A DNA stretch of 23,533 bases from Bacillota bacterium (GCA_003242505.1 QGUP01000002.1:1-23533), one strand, 5' to 3'; positions 7,647 through 15,045 are shown, numbered from the stretch's first letter. Numbers and translations: made by a program. Notes: generated from the sequence alone by a model not told the origin.

Positions 7647-7694
7647 TTTCGACGGAGCGGAACGGCCGCCTCCGGTGGGTCCCAGGGCCCCCGA

Positions 7695-7730
7695 CCGCCA
7701 GGAGCCGGGCCCGGGCCCGGCTCCTGGCGG
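7695..7730 (-). terminator. Perfect 36-bp palindrome after the zinc-ribbon gene
   Basis: Positions 7695-7712 are the exact reverse complement of 7713-7730 (CCGCCAGGAGCCGGGCCC and its complement). It begins three nt after the zinc-ribbon stop and separates that gene from the pstS promoter region. No T run follows on either strand, so intrinsic termination is not certain. It may be an RNA-stability hairpin or a protein-binding palindrome. Confidence 0.6.
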
Positions 7731-7733
7731 CTA

Positions 7734-7955
7734 TCAACCCTTCCCTTCCCCTGGCTCCCCTGCCGGCGGCGCCGGCGAGCCAGGCTCCCCCGCCGGCTGC
7801 GCCGGCCAGATGGTCACCTCCGCCCGGTCCTTGAGCCGCACCACGCTGGGGCACTGGCAGAAGGGGCAGCGATGGGGCAGGTACCGTTCCAGCGCGAAGA
7901 AGGCCCGATCGCAGTCGACGCACTTGTACGCATGCACAGCAAAGCGCTCCGCCAT
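7734..7955 (-). CDS. Small zinc-ribbon protein, 73 aa, unknown function
   Basis: Seen: a rubredoxin-like knuckle pair, C12-x2-C15 (KCVDC) and C30-x2-C33 with an extra C35 (CPFCQC), likely binding one zinc. A short beta-rich stretch (RLKDRAEVTIW) follows. The last 23 residues are Pro/Gly/Ala/Glu with PAGEPG twice, encoded by a roughly 30-bp DNA duplication, and look like a disordered tail. ATG 7955 has GAGAGGGG upstream. It lies 29 nt after the KamA remnant and just before the 36-bp palindrome. I do not recognise a named family. Zinc ribbons of this kind often occur as small regulatory or assembly proteins; that is a guess. Composition is coding-like only up to about residue 50. Confidence 0.7.
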   Translation of the reverse strand: MAERFAVHAYKCVDCDRAFFALERYLPHRCPFCQCPSVVRLKDRAEVTIWPAQPAGEPGSPAPPAGEPGEGKG

Positions 7956-7984
7956 CCAGCCCACCCCTCTCGGACGCCAGGTCT

Positions 7985-8656
7985 TCAGCGGCTCTTTTCG
8001 CCCCGCGGGGCTTCCGCACCTGCTTCTGGCCCGATTTCGCCCGGGGCGGGCCGCACCCCCGGGGCGGGCAGCAGGTCGTCGAACCACGCCGCGCCCGGGG
8101 GCAGGTCGTAGACCATGAAGCGGCCGCAGTCCGCGGGATTCCGAGCCTGGTGGTACTTGAGGTAGATCTTCCCGTCGGCCACGGCCAGCACCTCGATCTT
8201 CCCCGTGGCGTGGCTCATGCCAAACCGGCCCCGCTTGCCCAGGCCCGAGGTCCGGGCTTTGGCCCCCTCCACCAGTACATAGGCCTCGACCAGGGAGACC
8301 ACGAAGGCCGCGTTGCCGGCCACGGGCCGGTTCTGGAAGAAATAGTACGGCGTGACCCCCGCCCAGGAGAGCCGGTCCAGCAGTTCCGCCAGGACCGGGA
8401 CCGAGTCGTTCACCTGGCGAAGGATCGGCGACTGGTTGACCACCGCCACCCCGGCCTTCTGGAGGGCTGCGACGGCCCGCAGGGCTTCGGGGGTCAGCTC
8501 CCGGGGGTGATTGAAGTGGGCCATGAGGTAGATCGGGGCGTCGTGGGGGATGGCCCGGAGGTCCTCTAGACCTCGGAGACCACCCTCCTGATCTCGTCCG
8601 GGCGGTTCCCCCAGGGAGGGCCGCCGGGGCCGTGTCGCCCGGACCGGGCCGGGCAT
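7985..8656 (-). pseudogene. 5'-truncated KamA-family (lysine 2,3-aminomutase-like) radical SAM gene remnant
   Basis: The 223-codon frame matches the C-terminal half of KamA-type aminomutases. Seen: AHFNHPRELTPEAL, VVNQSPILRQVNDS, PYYFFQNRPVAGN, a TSG motif, and MSHATGKIEV, whose Lys fits the PLP lysine. The radical-SAM CxxxCxxC motif and the whole N-terminal half are absent. The first about 30 residues (Arg/Pro/Gly-rich) look like translated spacer. LEDLRAIPH joined directly to DAPIYLMAHFNHP suggests an internal deletion too, from memory of the family; this is inferred. The 5' edge runs into a 24-bp duplication, and the plus-strand gene at 8793 leaves no room for the missing part. It could be expressed as a PLP-only fragment, but decay is the simpler reading. 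The C-terminal half has no stops or frameshifts, so the loss may be recent. Confidence 0.75.
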
Positions 8657-8699
8657 CCTCGCCGGGCATCACGACGGCATCCTCGCCGGGCATCACTAC
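8652..8699. repeat. Two tandem 24-bp units at the broken 5' edge of the KamA remnant
   Basis: 8652-8675 and 8676-8699 read ggcatcctcgccgggcatca followed by cgac or ctac, with one mismatch in 24. On the minus strand the unit encodes VVMPGEDA-like octapeptides in one frame and contains GGCGAGGATG. It sits where the KamA similarity has already ended. Confidence 0.85.
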
Positions 8700-8726
8700 C
8701 CTACGCCGCCCGTTGGGCGGGATGTC

Positions 8727-8754
8727 ACGGCCTTCGCCCCGGGGCGCATAGGCT
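8727..8754 (+). promoter_or_regulatory. Possible sporulation-type (SigK-like) promoter of the YheD-like gene
   Basis: CATAGGCT at 8747-8754 fits the SigK -10 form CATANNNT. An AC at 8727-8728 lies 18 nt upstream, slightly more than the usual 16-17. The start codon is about 40 nt downstream. No sigma-A promoter is visible before this gene. The match is short and could be chance. Confidence 0.3.
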
Positions 8755-8792
8755 GGGTTCCAGGTCTCGTCCATCGATGGAGGGATGGGCAG

Positions 8793-10166
8793 GTGCGGGG
8801 AAGGCGAATCGCCCTGGTGCTCCCGGGGAGCCACACCCTCGCGCATCCGGACGGCCATCCGGAAGGCGGCATCCCGGCGCTGGCCCTGGCGCCGGACGTC
8901 ATGGCCGGGCTGGGCCTGGCGCCGGGAGAGCGGATCCCCCTCTCCTTCGGGCAGCGGACCGTGGCGGTGGCGGTGGCCCGCGCCCAGGACCTGCCCCGGG
9001 GGGCGGTGGCCCCGTCCCGGGAGGCCGCGGCCCGGCTCCTGTTGCCGCAGGTCCCCACCCTGGGCCTCTTCCGGGGCCCCCAGGGGCTGCGGCTTGGTCC
9101 CCTCGTCGCCCTGCTGATCTCGTCCCAGAAACTCGAAAACCTCCTGGCAGGCCAGGAGGACACGGTCTACCGGCGGTACCAGCGGTGCGCCGAGGAACTC
9201 GCCGCGGTGCTCTGCTTTTTCCGGGTGCAGGACGTCGACCTCCCCCGGGGGGAGGTCCGGGCCTACTGGCTGGGTCCCGGCGGCTGGGAGCCCCAGACCA
9301 TCCCCCTCCCCCGGGTGGTCTGCGACCGGTGCTTTGGCCCCGACGGCCGGGCCGAGTCCCGGCAGATGCGGCAGGTGGCGGAGCGGGCGGGAATCACCGT
9401 CGTCAACCGCCCCATCAACATCCCCAAGCTCACCGCCTACACCCTGACGGAACGGGACCCGAACCTCCGGCCCCTGCTGCCGGTCACCCTGCCCCTCAGC
9501 CGGGAGAACCTCCGGGTGATGGCCGCGCAATTCCCGGTCCTCTACCTGAAGCCGGACAACCTCTACAAGGGCAAGGGCATCTTCCGGTTGGAGCGGCGGG
9601 GCCGGGGGTGGGCGATCCAGCCCAGCGAGTCCGGCGGGGTGCCCGCACCCCCCGGGCCCCCCGGTCCGGTGGAAGCGGTCCTCGACCTCCTGCCCCCCGG
9701 GCGGGCGTACCTCATCCAGGAGGGCATCCCCCTGGCCACCTACCTGGGCAACCCCTACGACTTCCGGGCCCTGGTGCAGAAGGACGCCGGGGGCAACTGG
9801 CAGGTGACCGGGCTGGTGGCCCGGATCGCTCCGGAGGAGGGGGTCGTCACCAGTCCCCGGAGCGGCGGGCTGGTGGCGCCGGCGGAGCGGGTCCTGGCCC
9901 ACTCCTTCGGCCGCCGGGGCCGGGAGGTCCTGGAAGAGCTCACCGACGCCTCGGTGCGGGTCGCGCGGTGCATCGACGCGCACCTGGGCCCCTGCGGGGA
10001 ACTGGGCCTCGACCTGGGGGTGACCCGGGCGGGTGCCGTCCAGCTCATCGAGGTGAACGGCAAGCCCCTCCGGGTCAGCCTGATGCGCTGGGGCAACCCC
10101 GGCGCCGCGGTCGGGATCCTCCGGTACCCCATCTGCTACGCCGCCGCCCTGGACCTGGCGGTGTGA
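8793..10166 (+). CDS. YheC/YheD-family spore-coat-associated ATP-grasp protein, 457 aa
   Basis: Seen: an N-terminal domain typical of YheD, with LGPLVALLIS and a central region containing VVNRPINIPKLTAYTLT. The C-terminal ATP-grasp fold (about 225-457) has YLKPDNLYKGKGI (about residue 250), the YDFRALVQKD strand, and GELGLDLGVT plus IEVNGKP (about 409-422), which supply ATP/Mg contacts. Length matches B. subtilis YheD (about 450). Family members are associated with endospores; the substrate is unknown. The start is GTG 8793, with GGAGG about nine nt upstream; no ATG fits. It is a lone plus-strand gene between minus-strand phosphate genes and converges on phoU. Internal Pro/Gly-rich loop at about 285-297 (VPAPPGPPGP), common in this genome's proteins. 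Confidence 0.9.
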   Translation: MRGRRIALVLPGSHTLAHPDGHPEGGIPALALAPDVMAGLGLAPGERIPLSFGQRTVAVAVARAQDLPRGAVAPSREAAARLLLPQVPTLGLFRGPQGLRLGPLVALLISSQKLENLLAGQEDTVYRRYQRCAEELAAVLCFFRVQDVDLPRGEVRAYWLGPGGWEPQTIPLPRVVCDRCFGPDGRAESRQMRQVAERAGITVVNRPINIPKLTAYTLTERDPNLRPLLPVTLPLSRENLRVMAAQFPVLYLKPDNLYKGKGIFRLERRGRGWAIQPSESGGVPAPPGPPGPVEAVLDLLPPGRAYLIQEGIPLATYLGNPYDFRALVQKDAGGNWQVTGLVARIAPEEGVVTSPRSGGLVAPAERVLAHSFGRRGREVLEELTDASVRVARCIDAHLGPCGELGLDLGVTRAGAVQLIEVNGKPLRVSLMRWGNPGAAVGILRYPICYAAALDLAV

Positions 10167-10195
10167 ACCGGGGGAGGGGGGATGGGCCTGGCCCT

Positions 10196-10211
10196 GGCGG
10201 TGGACACCGCC
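10196..10211. other. Small inverted repeat in the gap between convergent genes
   Basis: GGCGGTG-GA-CACCGCC forms a tight stem 30 nt after the YheD-like stop, with no T run. The 132-nt gap to phoU also contains GGGGGAGGGGGG before an ATG at 10182, but that frame runs antisense through phoU and shows no family similarity. Confidence 0.3.
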
Positions 10212-10298
10212 GGAAGGCTCTGGCTCCTGGACGGTGTGCCCGGTGCGGGGCCGGCTGGACCGTGGACTCGGCGGCGTCATCGGGCCGCGGCGCACCCT

Positions 10299-10964
10299 CT
10301 AGTCGTTCATCACCCGGCGCTCGCCGGTGACCATGTAGATCACCCACTCGCCCAGGTTGGTGACGTGGTCCGCCACCCGCTCCAGGTCCCGGGCCACCAG
10401 CAGGAGCTGCAGCCCCTGCCGGATGGTGCCCGGGTCCTTTTTCATCAGTTCCTCCAGTTCGTCGAAGACCCGGCGATAGAGGTTGTCGACCTCGTTGTCC
10501 CGCTCGTCCAGGGCGGCCGCCAGCCCGGTATCCCGCTTGACGTAGGCCTGGAGGGCGTCCCGGGTCATGGCCATCACCAGTTCCGCCATCCGGGGAATGT
10601 CCACCAGGGGCTTGACCAGTTGCTCCCCCTGGAGCCGGAGGGTGGTCCGGGCGATGTTGTGGGCGTGGTCCGCCATCCGCTCCAGGTCGGTGATGATCTT
10701 GAGGGCGGTGCCGATCACCCTGAGGTCCCCGGCCAGGGGCTGCTGCAGGGCGATGAGTTCGAGGCACTGGCGCTCGATCTCCAGCATGAGCTGGTCGATC
10801 CGGTCGTCCTCCGCCATCACCTGGCGGGCCAGGTCCGCGTCCAGGTCCCGGAGGGACCGAACAGCCCTGTCGATGGTCTCCTCCACCAGGGTCCCCATCC
10901 GGAGGATCTCGTGCTGCAGGTCCGCCAGTTGCTCCTGAAAGCCACGCCGGGTCGTCACGGCCAT
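10299..10964 (-). CDS. phoU: Phosphate signalling regulator PhoU, 221 aa
   Basis: All-helical regulator that links Pst transporter state to PhoR and prevents excess phosphate uptake. Seen: two PhoU repeats with the conserved metal-binding pattern: RVIGTALKIITDLERMADHA (about 84-103) and the later LLLVARDLERVADHVTNLGE (about 186-205), each with E/D-x-x-x-D-H. Length is standard. The ATG 10964 follows AGGAAGGGAG. It is the last gene of phoP-phoR-pstB2-phoU, 68 nt after pstB2. It is separated from pstSCAB, unlike many genomes where phoU ends the pst operon. Confidence 0.95.
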   Translation of the reverse strand: MAVTTRRGFQEQLADLQHEILRMGTLVEETIDRAVRSLRDLDADLARQVMAEDDRIDQLMLEIERQCLELIALQQPLAGDLRVIGTALKIITDLERMADHAHNIARTTLRLQGEQLVKPLVDIPRMAELVMAMTRDALQAYVKRDTGLAAALDERDNEVDNLYRRVFDELEELMKKDPGTIRQGLQLLLVARDLERVADHVTNLGEWVIYMVTGERRVMND

Positions 10965-11032
10965 CCGCTCCCTTCCTGCGTCCCGCTCGATCCTGCGGCC
11001 CGACCCGCCTCCCGGTCCGAACCGTCCGGTCC

Positions 11033-11791
11033 TTACCCGAACCGCCCGGTGATGTAGTCCTCCGTCCGCTGGTCCCGGGGGTTGGTGAAGAGGGTTCCCG
11101 TCGGGCCGAACTCCACCAGCTCCCCGCTCAGGAAGAAGCCGGTGTAGTCCGAGATCCGGGCCGCCTGCTGCATGCTGTGGGTGACGATCACGATGGTGTA
11201 GCGCTCCTTGAGGCGCAGGATCAGGTCCTCGATCTTCGCCGTGGCCACCGGGTCCAGGGCGGAGGTCGGCTCGTCCATCAGGATCACCTCGGGCTCCACC
11301 GCGAGGCATCGGGCGATGCAGAGCCGCTGCTGCTGGCCGCCGGAAAGCCCCAGGGCGGAGGCGTCCAGCCGGCCCCGGACCTCGTCCCAGAGGCCGACGG
11401 CCTCCAGGCACTCCCCCACGATCCGCCGGAGGACGTTCCGGTCCCGCACCCCCAGGAGCCGGGGGCCGTAGGCGACGTTGTCGAAAATCGACATGGGGAA
11501 GGGGTTGGGCCGCTGGAAGACCATCCCCACCCGCTGCCGGAGGGCCACCACGTCCACGTCGGGAGCGTAGATGTCCTGGCCGTCCAGCAGCACCTGCCCC
11601 TGGACCCGCACCCCCGGGATCAGGTCGTTCATCCGGTTGAGGGTCCGGAGGAAGGTGGACTTCCCGCACCCCGACGGGCCGATGAAGGCGACGACCCGCC
11701 GGGCCGGGATCGCCATGGTGATCCCCTTGAGGGCGTGGAAGCTGCCGTAATAAAGGTGCAAATCCTTGACCTCAAACTTATTCTCAGACAC
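11033..11791 (-). CDS. pstB: Phosphate ABC transporter ATP-binding protein PstB (copy 2), 252 aa
   Basis: Second complete PstB. Seen: Walker A GPSGCGKST, MVFQRPNPFP Q-loop, LSGGQQQRL signature, VILMDEPTSALDP Walker B and VTHSMQQ switch. The C-terminus ITGRFG is PstB-like. The start is GTG 11791, only six nt after the phoR stop, and its GGAGG ribosome site lies inside the 3' end of phoR, so translation is probably coupled to the kinase gene. No second set of permeases is present, so it may serve the same PstCA pair under other conditions or act in signalling with PhoU. That split is inferred. Confidence 0.95.
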   Translation of the reverse strand: MSENKFEVKDLHLYYGSFHALKGITMAIPARRVVAFIGPSGCGKSTFLRTLNRMNDLIPGVRVQGQVLLDGQDIYAPDVDVVALRQRVGMVFQRPNPFPMSIFDNVAYGPRLLGVRDRNVLRRIVGECLEAVGLWDEVRGRLDASALGLSGGQQQRLCIARCLAVEPEVILMDEPTSALDPVATAKIEDLILRLKERYTIVIVTHSMQQAARISDYTGFFLSGELVEFGPTGTLFTNPRDQRTEDYITGRFG

Positions 11792-11797
11792 GGTCTT

Positions 11798-13231
11798 TCA
11801 TTCCTCCCCCGGGGGGCTGGCGGGGCCCGCCGCCGGCCCTGTAAAGGCCACCGGCACCGTAAAGAAGAAGGTCGAGCCCTTCCCCGGTTCGCTCTCCACC
11901 CCGACCTGCCCCCCGTGGGCCTCGACGATGTGCTTGACGATGGAGAGCCCGAGGCCCGTGCCGCCCGAGGCCCGGCTGCGGGCCTTGTCCACCCGGTAGA
12001 ACCGCTCGAAGACCCGGGACAGGTCCGGCCGGGGAATGCCGATGCCCGTATCCTGGACCAGGACCCGGACCACCGCCCCCTCGGGCCGGGCCATGACCCG
12101 GACCTCGCCCCCCGGCGGGGTGTACTTGATCCCGTTGTCCACCAGGTTGATCAGCACCTGGGCCAGCCGGTCCCGGTCCCCCCGGACCGGCGGCAGGTCC
12201 GGGGGAATCTCCACCCGGAGGACGAGCCCCGCCTGTTCCGCCCGGGGGCGGAGCCGCTCGGCCACCTCATCGCAGAGCTCGCCGAGGGCTACCGCATCGA
12301 ATTGAAACCGGACCCGGCCTGACTCCAGCCGGGAAAGGTCCAGAAGGTCCTCGATGAGGGCCGAGAGCCGCTCGGCCTCCTTGTGCATGAGGGAGAGGAA
12401 GTGGCGCCGGGTCTCCGGGTCCTCGTCCGCCCCCTCCAGCAGCGTCTCGGCGAACCCCCGGATGGCCGTGAGGGGGGTGCGGAGTTCGTGGGAGACGTTG
12501 GCCACAAACTCGGTCCGCATGCGCTCCAGCCGCCGGAACCGGGTGATGTCGTGGATCACCATCAGGGCCCCGACCTGCTCCTCCCCCCGGTAGACCGGCG
12601 CCAGCCGGGCCTCCAGGACCTGCTCCTGGGGCCAGGCCCGGGTGAACTCCACCGTCTCCGGCCGCCCCTCCGCCAGCACCCGGCGCAGCCGCTCCTCCAG
12701 CTCAAAGTTGTGGGTGATCTCCAGGTGGTCCCGCCCCAGGACCTCCTCCCGGCGGACCCGGAAGATCCCCTCCGCCGCGGGGTTGAGGGCGAGGATCCGG
12801 CCCTTGCGGTCGAGGAGCAGCACCCCCTCGGCCATGTGGGCCAGCATCGCCTCCAGCTGACCCTTCTCCGCCAGGAGGCTGTAAAGCTGCTCCTGGAGGC
12901 TCCGGGCGGTCTCCCCCATCTGCACCTGGAGCTCCGCCGCCTCCGGCGCCGGACCCAGGCCGGTGGCGGAGAAATCCCCCTGGCCGAACCGGCGGATCAC
13001 CTCCCGGACCTCGTCCAGGAGGTTGGCCAGGTGGAGGGTGAGCCGGTAGCCCCCCACCGGCGGGACCAGCATCGCCCCCACCATCACCGCCAGGAGCAGC
13101 AGATGGCCGAGCCCCAGCCCTTCGGTGCGGACGGTGAGGAGGCCCATGGGCACCGAGAGGGCGAGGGCCGCGGCCACCACCGCCGCGGGCACCAGAAAAT
13201 AGAGCACCGCCTGGCGCCGCAGCCCCTTCAC
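11798..13231 (-). CDS. phoR: Phosphate-regulon sensor histidine kinase PhoR, 477 aa
   Basis: Membrane kinase that phosphorylates PhoP. Seen: TM1 (about 8-33) and TM2 (about 39-61) with only a very short loop between them, so there is no extracellular sensor domain. A HAMP-like linker and a PAS domain (about 125-230, MAEGVLLLDRKGRILALNPA) follow. Then the H-box VANVSHELRTPLTAIRGF with His248, N-box LINLVDNGIKY with Asn366, G1 DTGIGIP and G2 GGTGLGLSIV. The start is GTG 13231, overlapping the phoP stop (GTGA). The missing outer domain resembles E. coli PhoR, which senses through PstSCAB/PhoU. pstB2 and phoU follow in the same operon, consistent with that mode. Confidence 0.94.
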   Translation of the reverse strand: MKGLRRQAVLYFLVPAAVVAAALALSVPMGLLTVRTEGLGLGHLLLLAVMVGAMLVPPVGGYRLTLHLANLLDEVREVIRRFGQGDFSATGLGPAPEAAELQVQMGETARSLQEQLYSLLAEKGQLEAMLAHMAEGVLLLDRKGRILALNPAAEGIFRVRREEVLGRDHLEITHNFELEERLRRVLAEGRPETVEFTRAWPQEQVLEARLAPVYRGEEQVGALMVIHDITRFRRLERMRTEFVANVSHELRTPLTAIRGFAETLLEGADEDPETRRHFLSLMHKEAERLSALIEDLLDLSRLESGRVRFQFDAVALGELCDEVAERLRPRAEQAGLVLRVEIPPDLPPVRGDRDRLAQVLINLVDNGIKYTPPGGEVRVMARPEGAVVRVLVQDTGIGIPRPDLSRVFERFYRVDKARSRASGGTGLGLSIVKHIVEAHGGQVGVESEPGKGSTFFFTVPVAFTGPAAGPASPPGEE

Positions 13232-13920
13232 CGCCCCTGCCCCCCCTTGAACCGGTAGCCGACCCCCCGGACGGTCTCGATGTACCGGGGGTTCTGGGGA
13301 TCGTCGCCGATCTTGGCCCGGAGGTGCCGGACGTGGACATCCACGGTCCGGACGTCCCCGAAGAACTCCTCGCCCCGGACCCGGTCGAGGAGTTCGTCCC
13401 GGCTGAAGACCCGGCCCGGCCGGCTGGTCAGCACCCGCAGGATCTGAAACTCCGTGGGCGTCAGGTCGACCCGGCGGCCTCCCACCGTCACCTCGTAGGT
13501 CTCGTAGTCGATGGTCAGGTCGCCGAAGACCCGGCGGCCGCCGGAGGCCTCCGCCGGGGCCGTCCGGCGCAGGATGGCCTTGACCCGGGCGATCAGTTCC
13601 CGGGGGCTGAAGGGCTTCACCACGTAATCGTCGGCCCCCAGTTCGAACCCCACCACCCGGTCCACCTCATCCCCCCGGGCGGAAAGGATCAGCACCGGCA
13701 CCTCGCTCCGCTTGCGGAGCTCCCGGCAGACGGCAAAGCCGTCCATCCCCGGGAGCATCAGGTCCAGCACCACCAGGTCCGGCTTCTCCGCCGTCGCCTT
13801 CTCCAGCGCCTCGGGACCCGTGGCGGCGGTGAGAACGTCAAAGCCCTCCCGGCGCAGGTTGTAGGCAACCAGTTCGACGATGGCCGGTTCGTCGTCCACC
13901 ACCAGGATCCGCTGCGGCAT
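13228..13920 (-). CDS. phoP: Phosphate-regulon response regulator PhoP (OmpR family), 230 aa
   Basis: DNA-binding activator of phosphate-starvation genes. Seen: receiver domain with acidic pair VVDDEP (D9, D10), phospho-acceptor Asp53 in LVVLDLMLPGMDG, and Lys102 in VKPFSPREL. The C-terminal winged helix has VDLTPTEFQILRVLTSRPG and VRTVDVHVRHLRAKIG, ending VRGVGYRFKGG. Length is standard. ATG 13920 has AAGGGTG seven nt before it. It is the first gene of phoP-phoR-pstB2-phoU, and its leader holds three 29-bp repeats. Likely target: the PHO box at 7619-7646. No PHO box is visible before phoP itself. Confidence 0.95.
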   Translation of the reverse strand: MPQRILVVDDEPAIVELVAYNLRREGFDVLTAATGPEALEKATAEKPDLVVLDLMLPGMDGFAVCRELRKRSEVPVLILSARGDEVDRVVGFELGADDYVVKPFSPRELIARVKAILRRTAPAEASGGRRVFGDLTIDYETYEVTVGGRRVDLTPTEFQILRVLTSRPGRVFSRDELLDRVRGEEFFGDVRTVDVHVRHLRAKIGDDPQNPRYIETVRGVGYRFKGGQGR

Positions 13921-13952
13921 GACCCGTCACCCTTTTTGAGAGTCTGCCCGGA

Positions 13953-14039
13953 ACGTCCGCCCGCGCCCTTCCCGGTGCCGCATCCGGCGGGCGGCTTGCC
14001 CCGGCGCCGCACCCGGTGTGCGGCCTGTCCCGGCGCCGC
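13953..14039. repeat. Three tandem 29-bp units upstream of phoP
   Basis: Exactly contiguous units at 13953-13981, 13982-14010 and 14011-14039. On the phoP sense strand each starts GCGGC(G/A)CCGGG and is 29 bp. The unit nearest phoP is the most diverged. Stem 14006-14012/14018-14024 (GCCGCAC/GTGCGGC) lies in the array and may help end the preceding gene's transcript. The array fills most of the 132-nt gap. Confidence 0.88.
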
Positions 14040-14052
14040 GCCCTCAGCGGGG

Positions 14053-15045
14053 CTAGAGCAGACCGCCGTGGCCGAGGGCCACGAAGTCCGCCTTGGTGAG
14101 CACCTCGCCGGCCATCACCCGGGGCAGGACCAGATCGAAGAGGGTCCGGGGCGCGTGCATCACCGCTCCGGGCAGACCCATTACCGGCACCGGGCCGATG
14201 TAGGCCATCAGGAACATGGAGCCGGGGAGCACCGGCGCGCCGTAGGTGACGATCCGGGCCCCTGCCAGCCGGATCCCGGCCGGGGTGGCGTCGTCCGGGT
14301 CGACGGACATGCCGCCGGTGCAGAGCACCAGTTCCGCCCCGGCGGCGAGGGCTTCCCGGATCCGCTCCGCCACCATCTCCGGCCGGTCGTCGGCGATGGC
14401 CACGGAGATGACCTGGCCCCCGAGGGCCTCCACCTTCTGCCGGACCACCGGCCCGAACCGGTCCTGGATCCGCCCCTTGTAGACCTCGCTGCCGGTCACC
14501 ACGATGGCGGCCCGGAGGGGCCGGAAGGGCAGGACCTGGAGCACCGGCCCCGACGCCGCCAGGGCCTCCACCGTCTGGATCTGCTCCTCCTCCACCAGAA
14601 GGGGCGTCACCCGGGTGCCCGCCACCGTCTCGCCGGCGGCCACCGGGGTCCGGTCGAGGCGGGTGGCCACCTGGACCTCGCCGACGCTGTTGATCCGCAG
14701 GAGCCGCTCGGTGTCCACCCGCAGGAGGCCGGGGTGCGCGGCCCGGAGGTCTACCCGGCCCTCCCGGGGCTCAGTGGCCGTGAGCCCCGGCCCGGCGATG
14801 GCCCGGGCGACCCGTACCGCCGCCTCCTCCTCGTGGACCATCCCCGGCGGGATCTCCAGGACATAGATGTGCTCCTTGCCCATGCTCAGGAGCACCGGGA
14901 TGTCCTCGGGCCGGATCACGTGCCCCCGGCGGAAGGCAGGGCCCTTGTACTCCCCGGGGACGATCCGGGTCATGTCGTGGCCCAGGACCAGGCCCACGGC
15001 CTCCTCCACTGGCACCTTGCGCAGGCAAACCTTCTCCTTCTCCAC
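14053..15045 (-). CDS. MoeA/CinA-like molybdopterin-binding protein, 330 aa
   Basis: Seen: a C-terminal MoCF/MogA-type domain (about 178-320) with AIVVTGSEVYKGRIQDRF, VISVAIADD and the LCTGGMSVDPDD motif that binds molybdopterin in MoeA/MogA. GAPVLPGSMFL and VMGLPGAVM follow. The N-terminal half (about 1-170) is not the full MoeA architecture; the closest class is the MoeA-like stand-alone proteins found beside molybdoenzymes. GTG 15045 has GGAGG seven nt upstream. It lies 39 nt after the ferredoxin gene, so they are likely one operon. Likely role: molybdenum cofactor handling or delivery; exact reaction unknown. The oxidoreductase at 1363-3585 is a possible client, but that is inference. Confidence 0.85.
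   Translation of the reverse strand: MEKEKVCLRKVPVEEAVGLVLGHDMTRIVPGEYKGPAFRRGHVIRPEDIPVLLSMGKEHIYVLEIPPGMVHEEEAAVRVARAIAGPGLTATEPREGRVDLRAAHPGLLRVDTERLLRINSVGEVQVATRLDRTPVAAGETVAGTRVTPLLVEEEQIQTVEALAASGPVLQVLPFRPLRAAIVVTGSEVYKGRIQDRFGPVVRQKVEALGGQVISVAIADDRPEMVAERIREALAAGAELVLCTGGMSVDPDDATPAGIRLAGARIVTYGAPVLPGSMFLMAYIGPVPVMGLPGAVMHAPRTLFDLVLPRVMAGEVLTKADFVALGHGGLL

Noticed and set aside
7734..10295. 853-codon minus-strand frame
   Set aside because: Only its last 73 codons (the zinc-ribbon protein) look real; the rest is antisense to the YheD-like gene or overlaps the KamA remnant in another frame.
10182..11057. Plus-strand frame beginning MGLALAVDTAGRLW after a GGGGGAGGGGGG stretch
   Set aside because: Tempting because of the ribosome-site-like bases, but it continues antisense through phoU and no similarity is visible.
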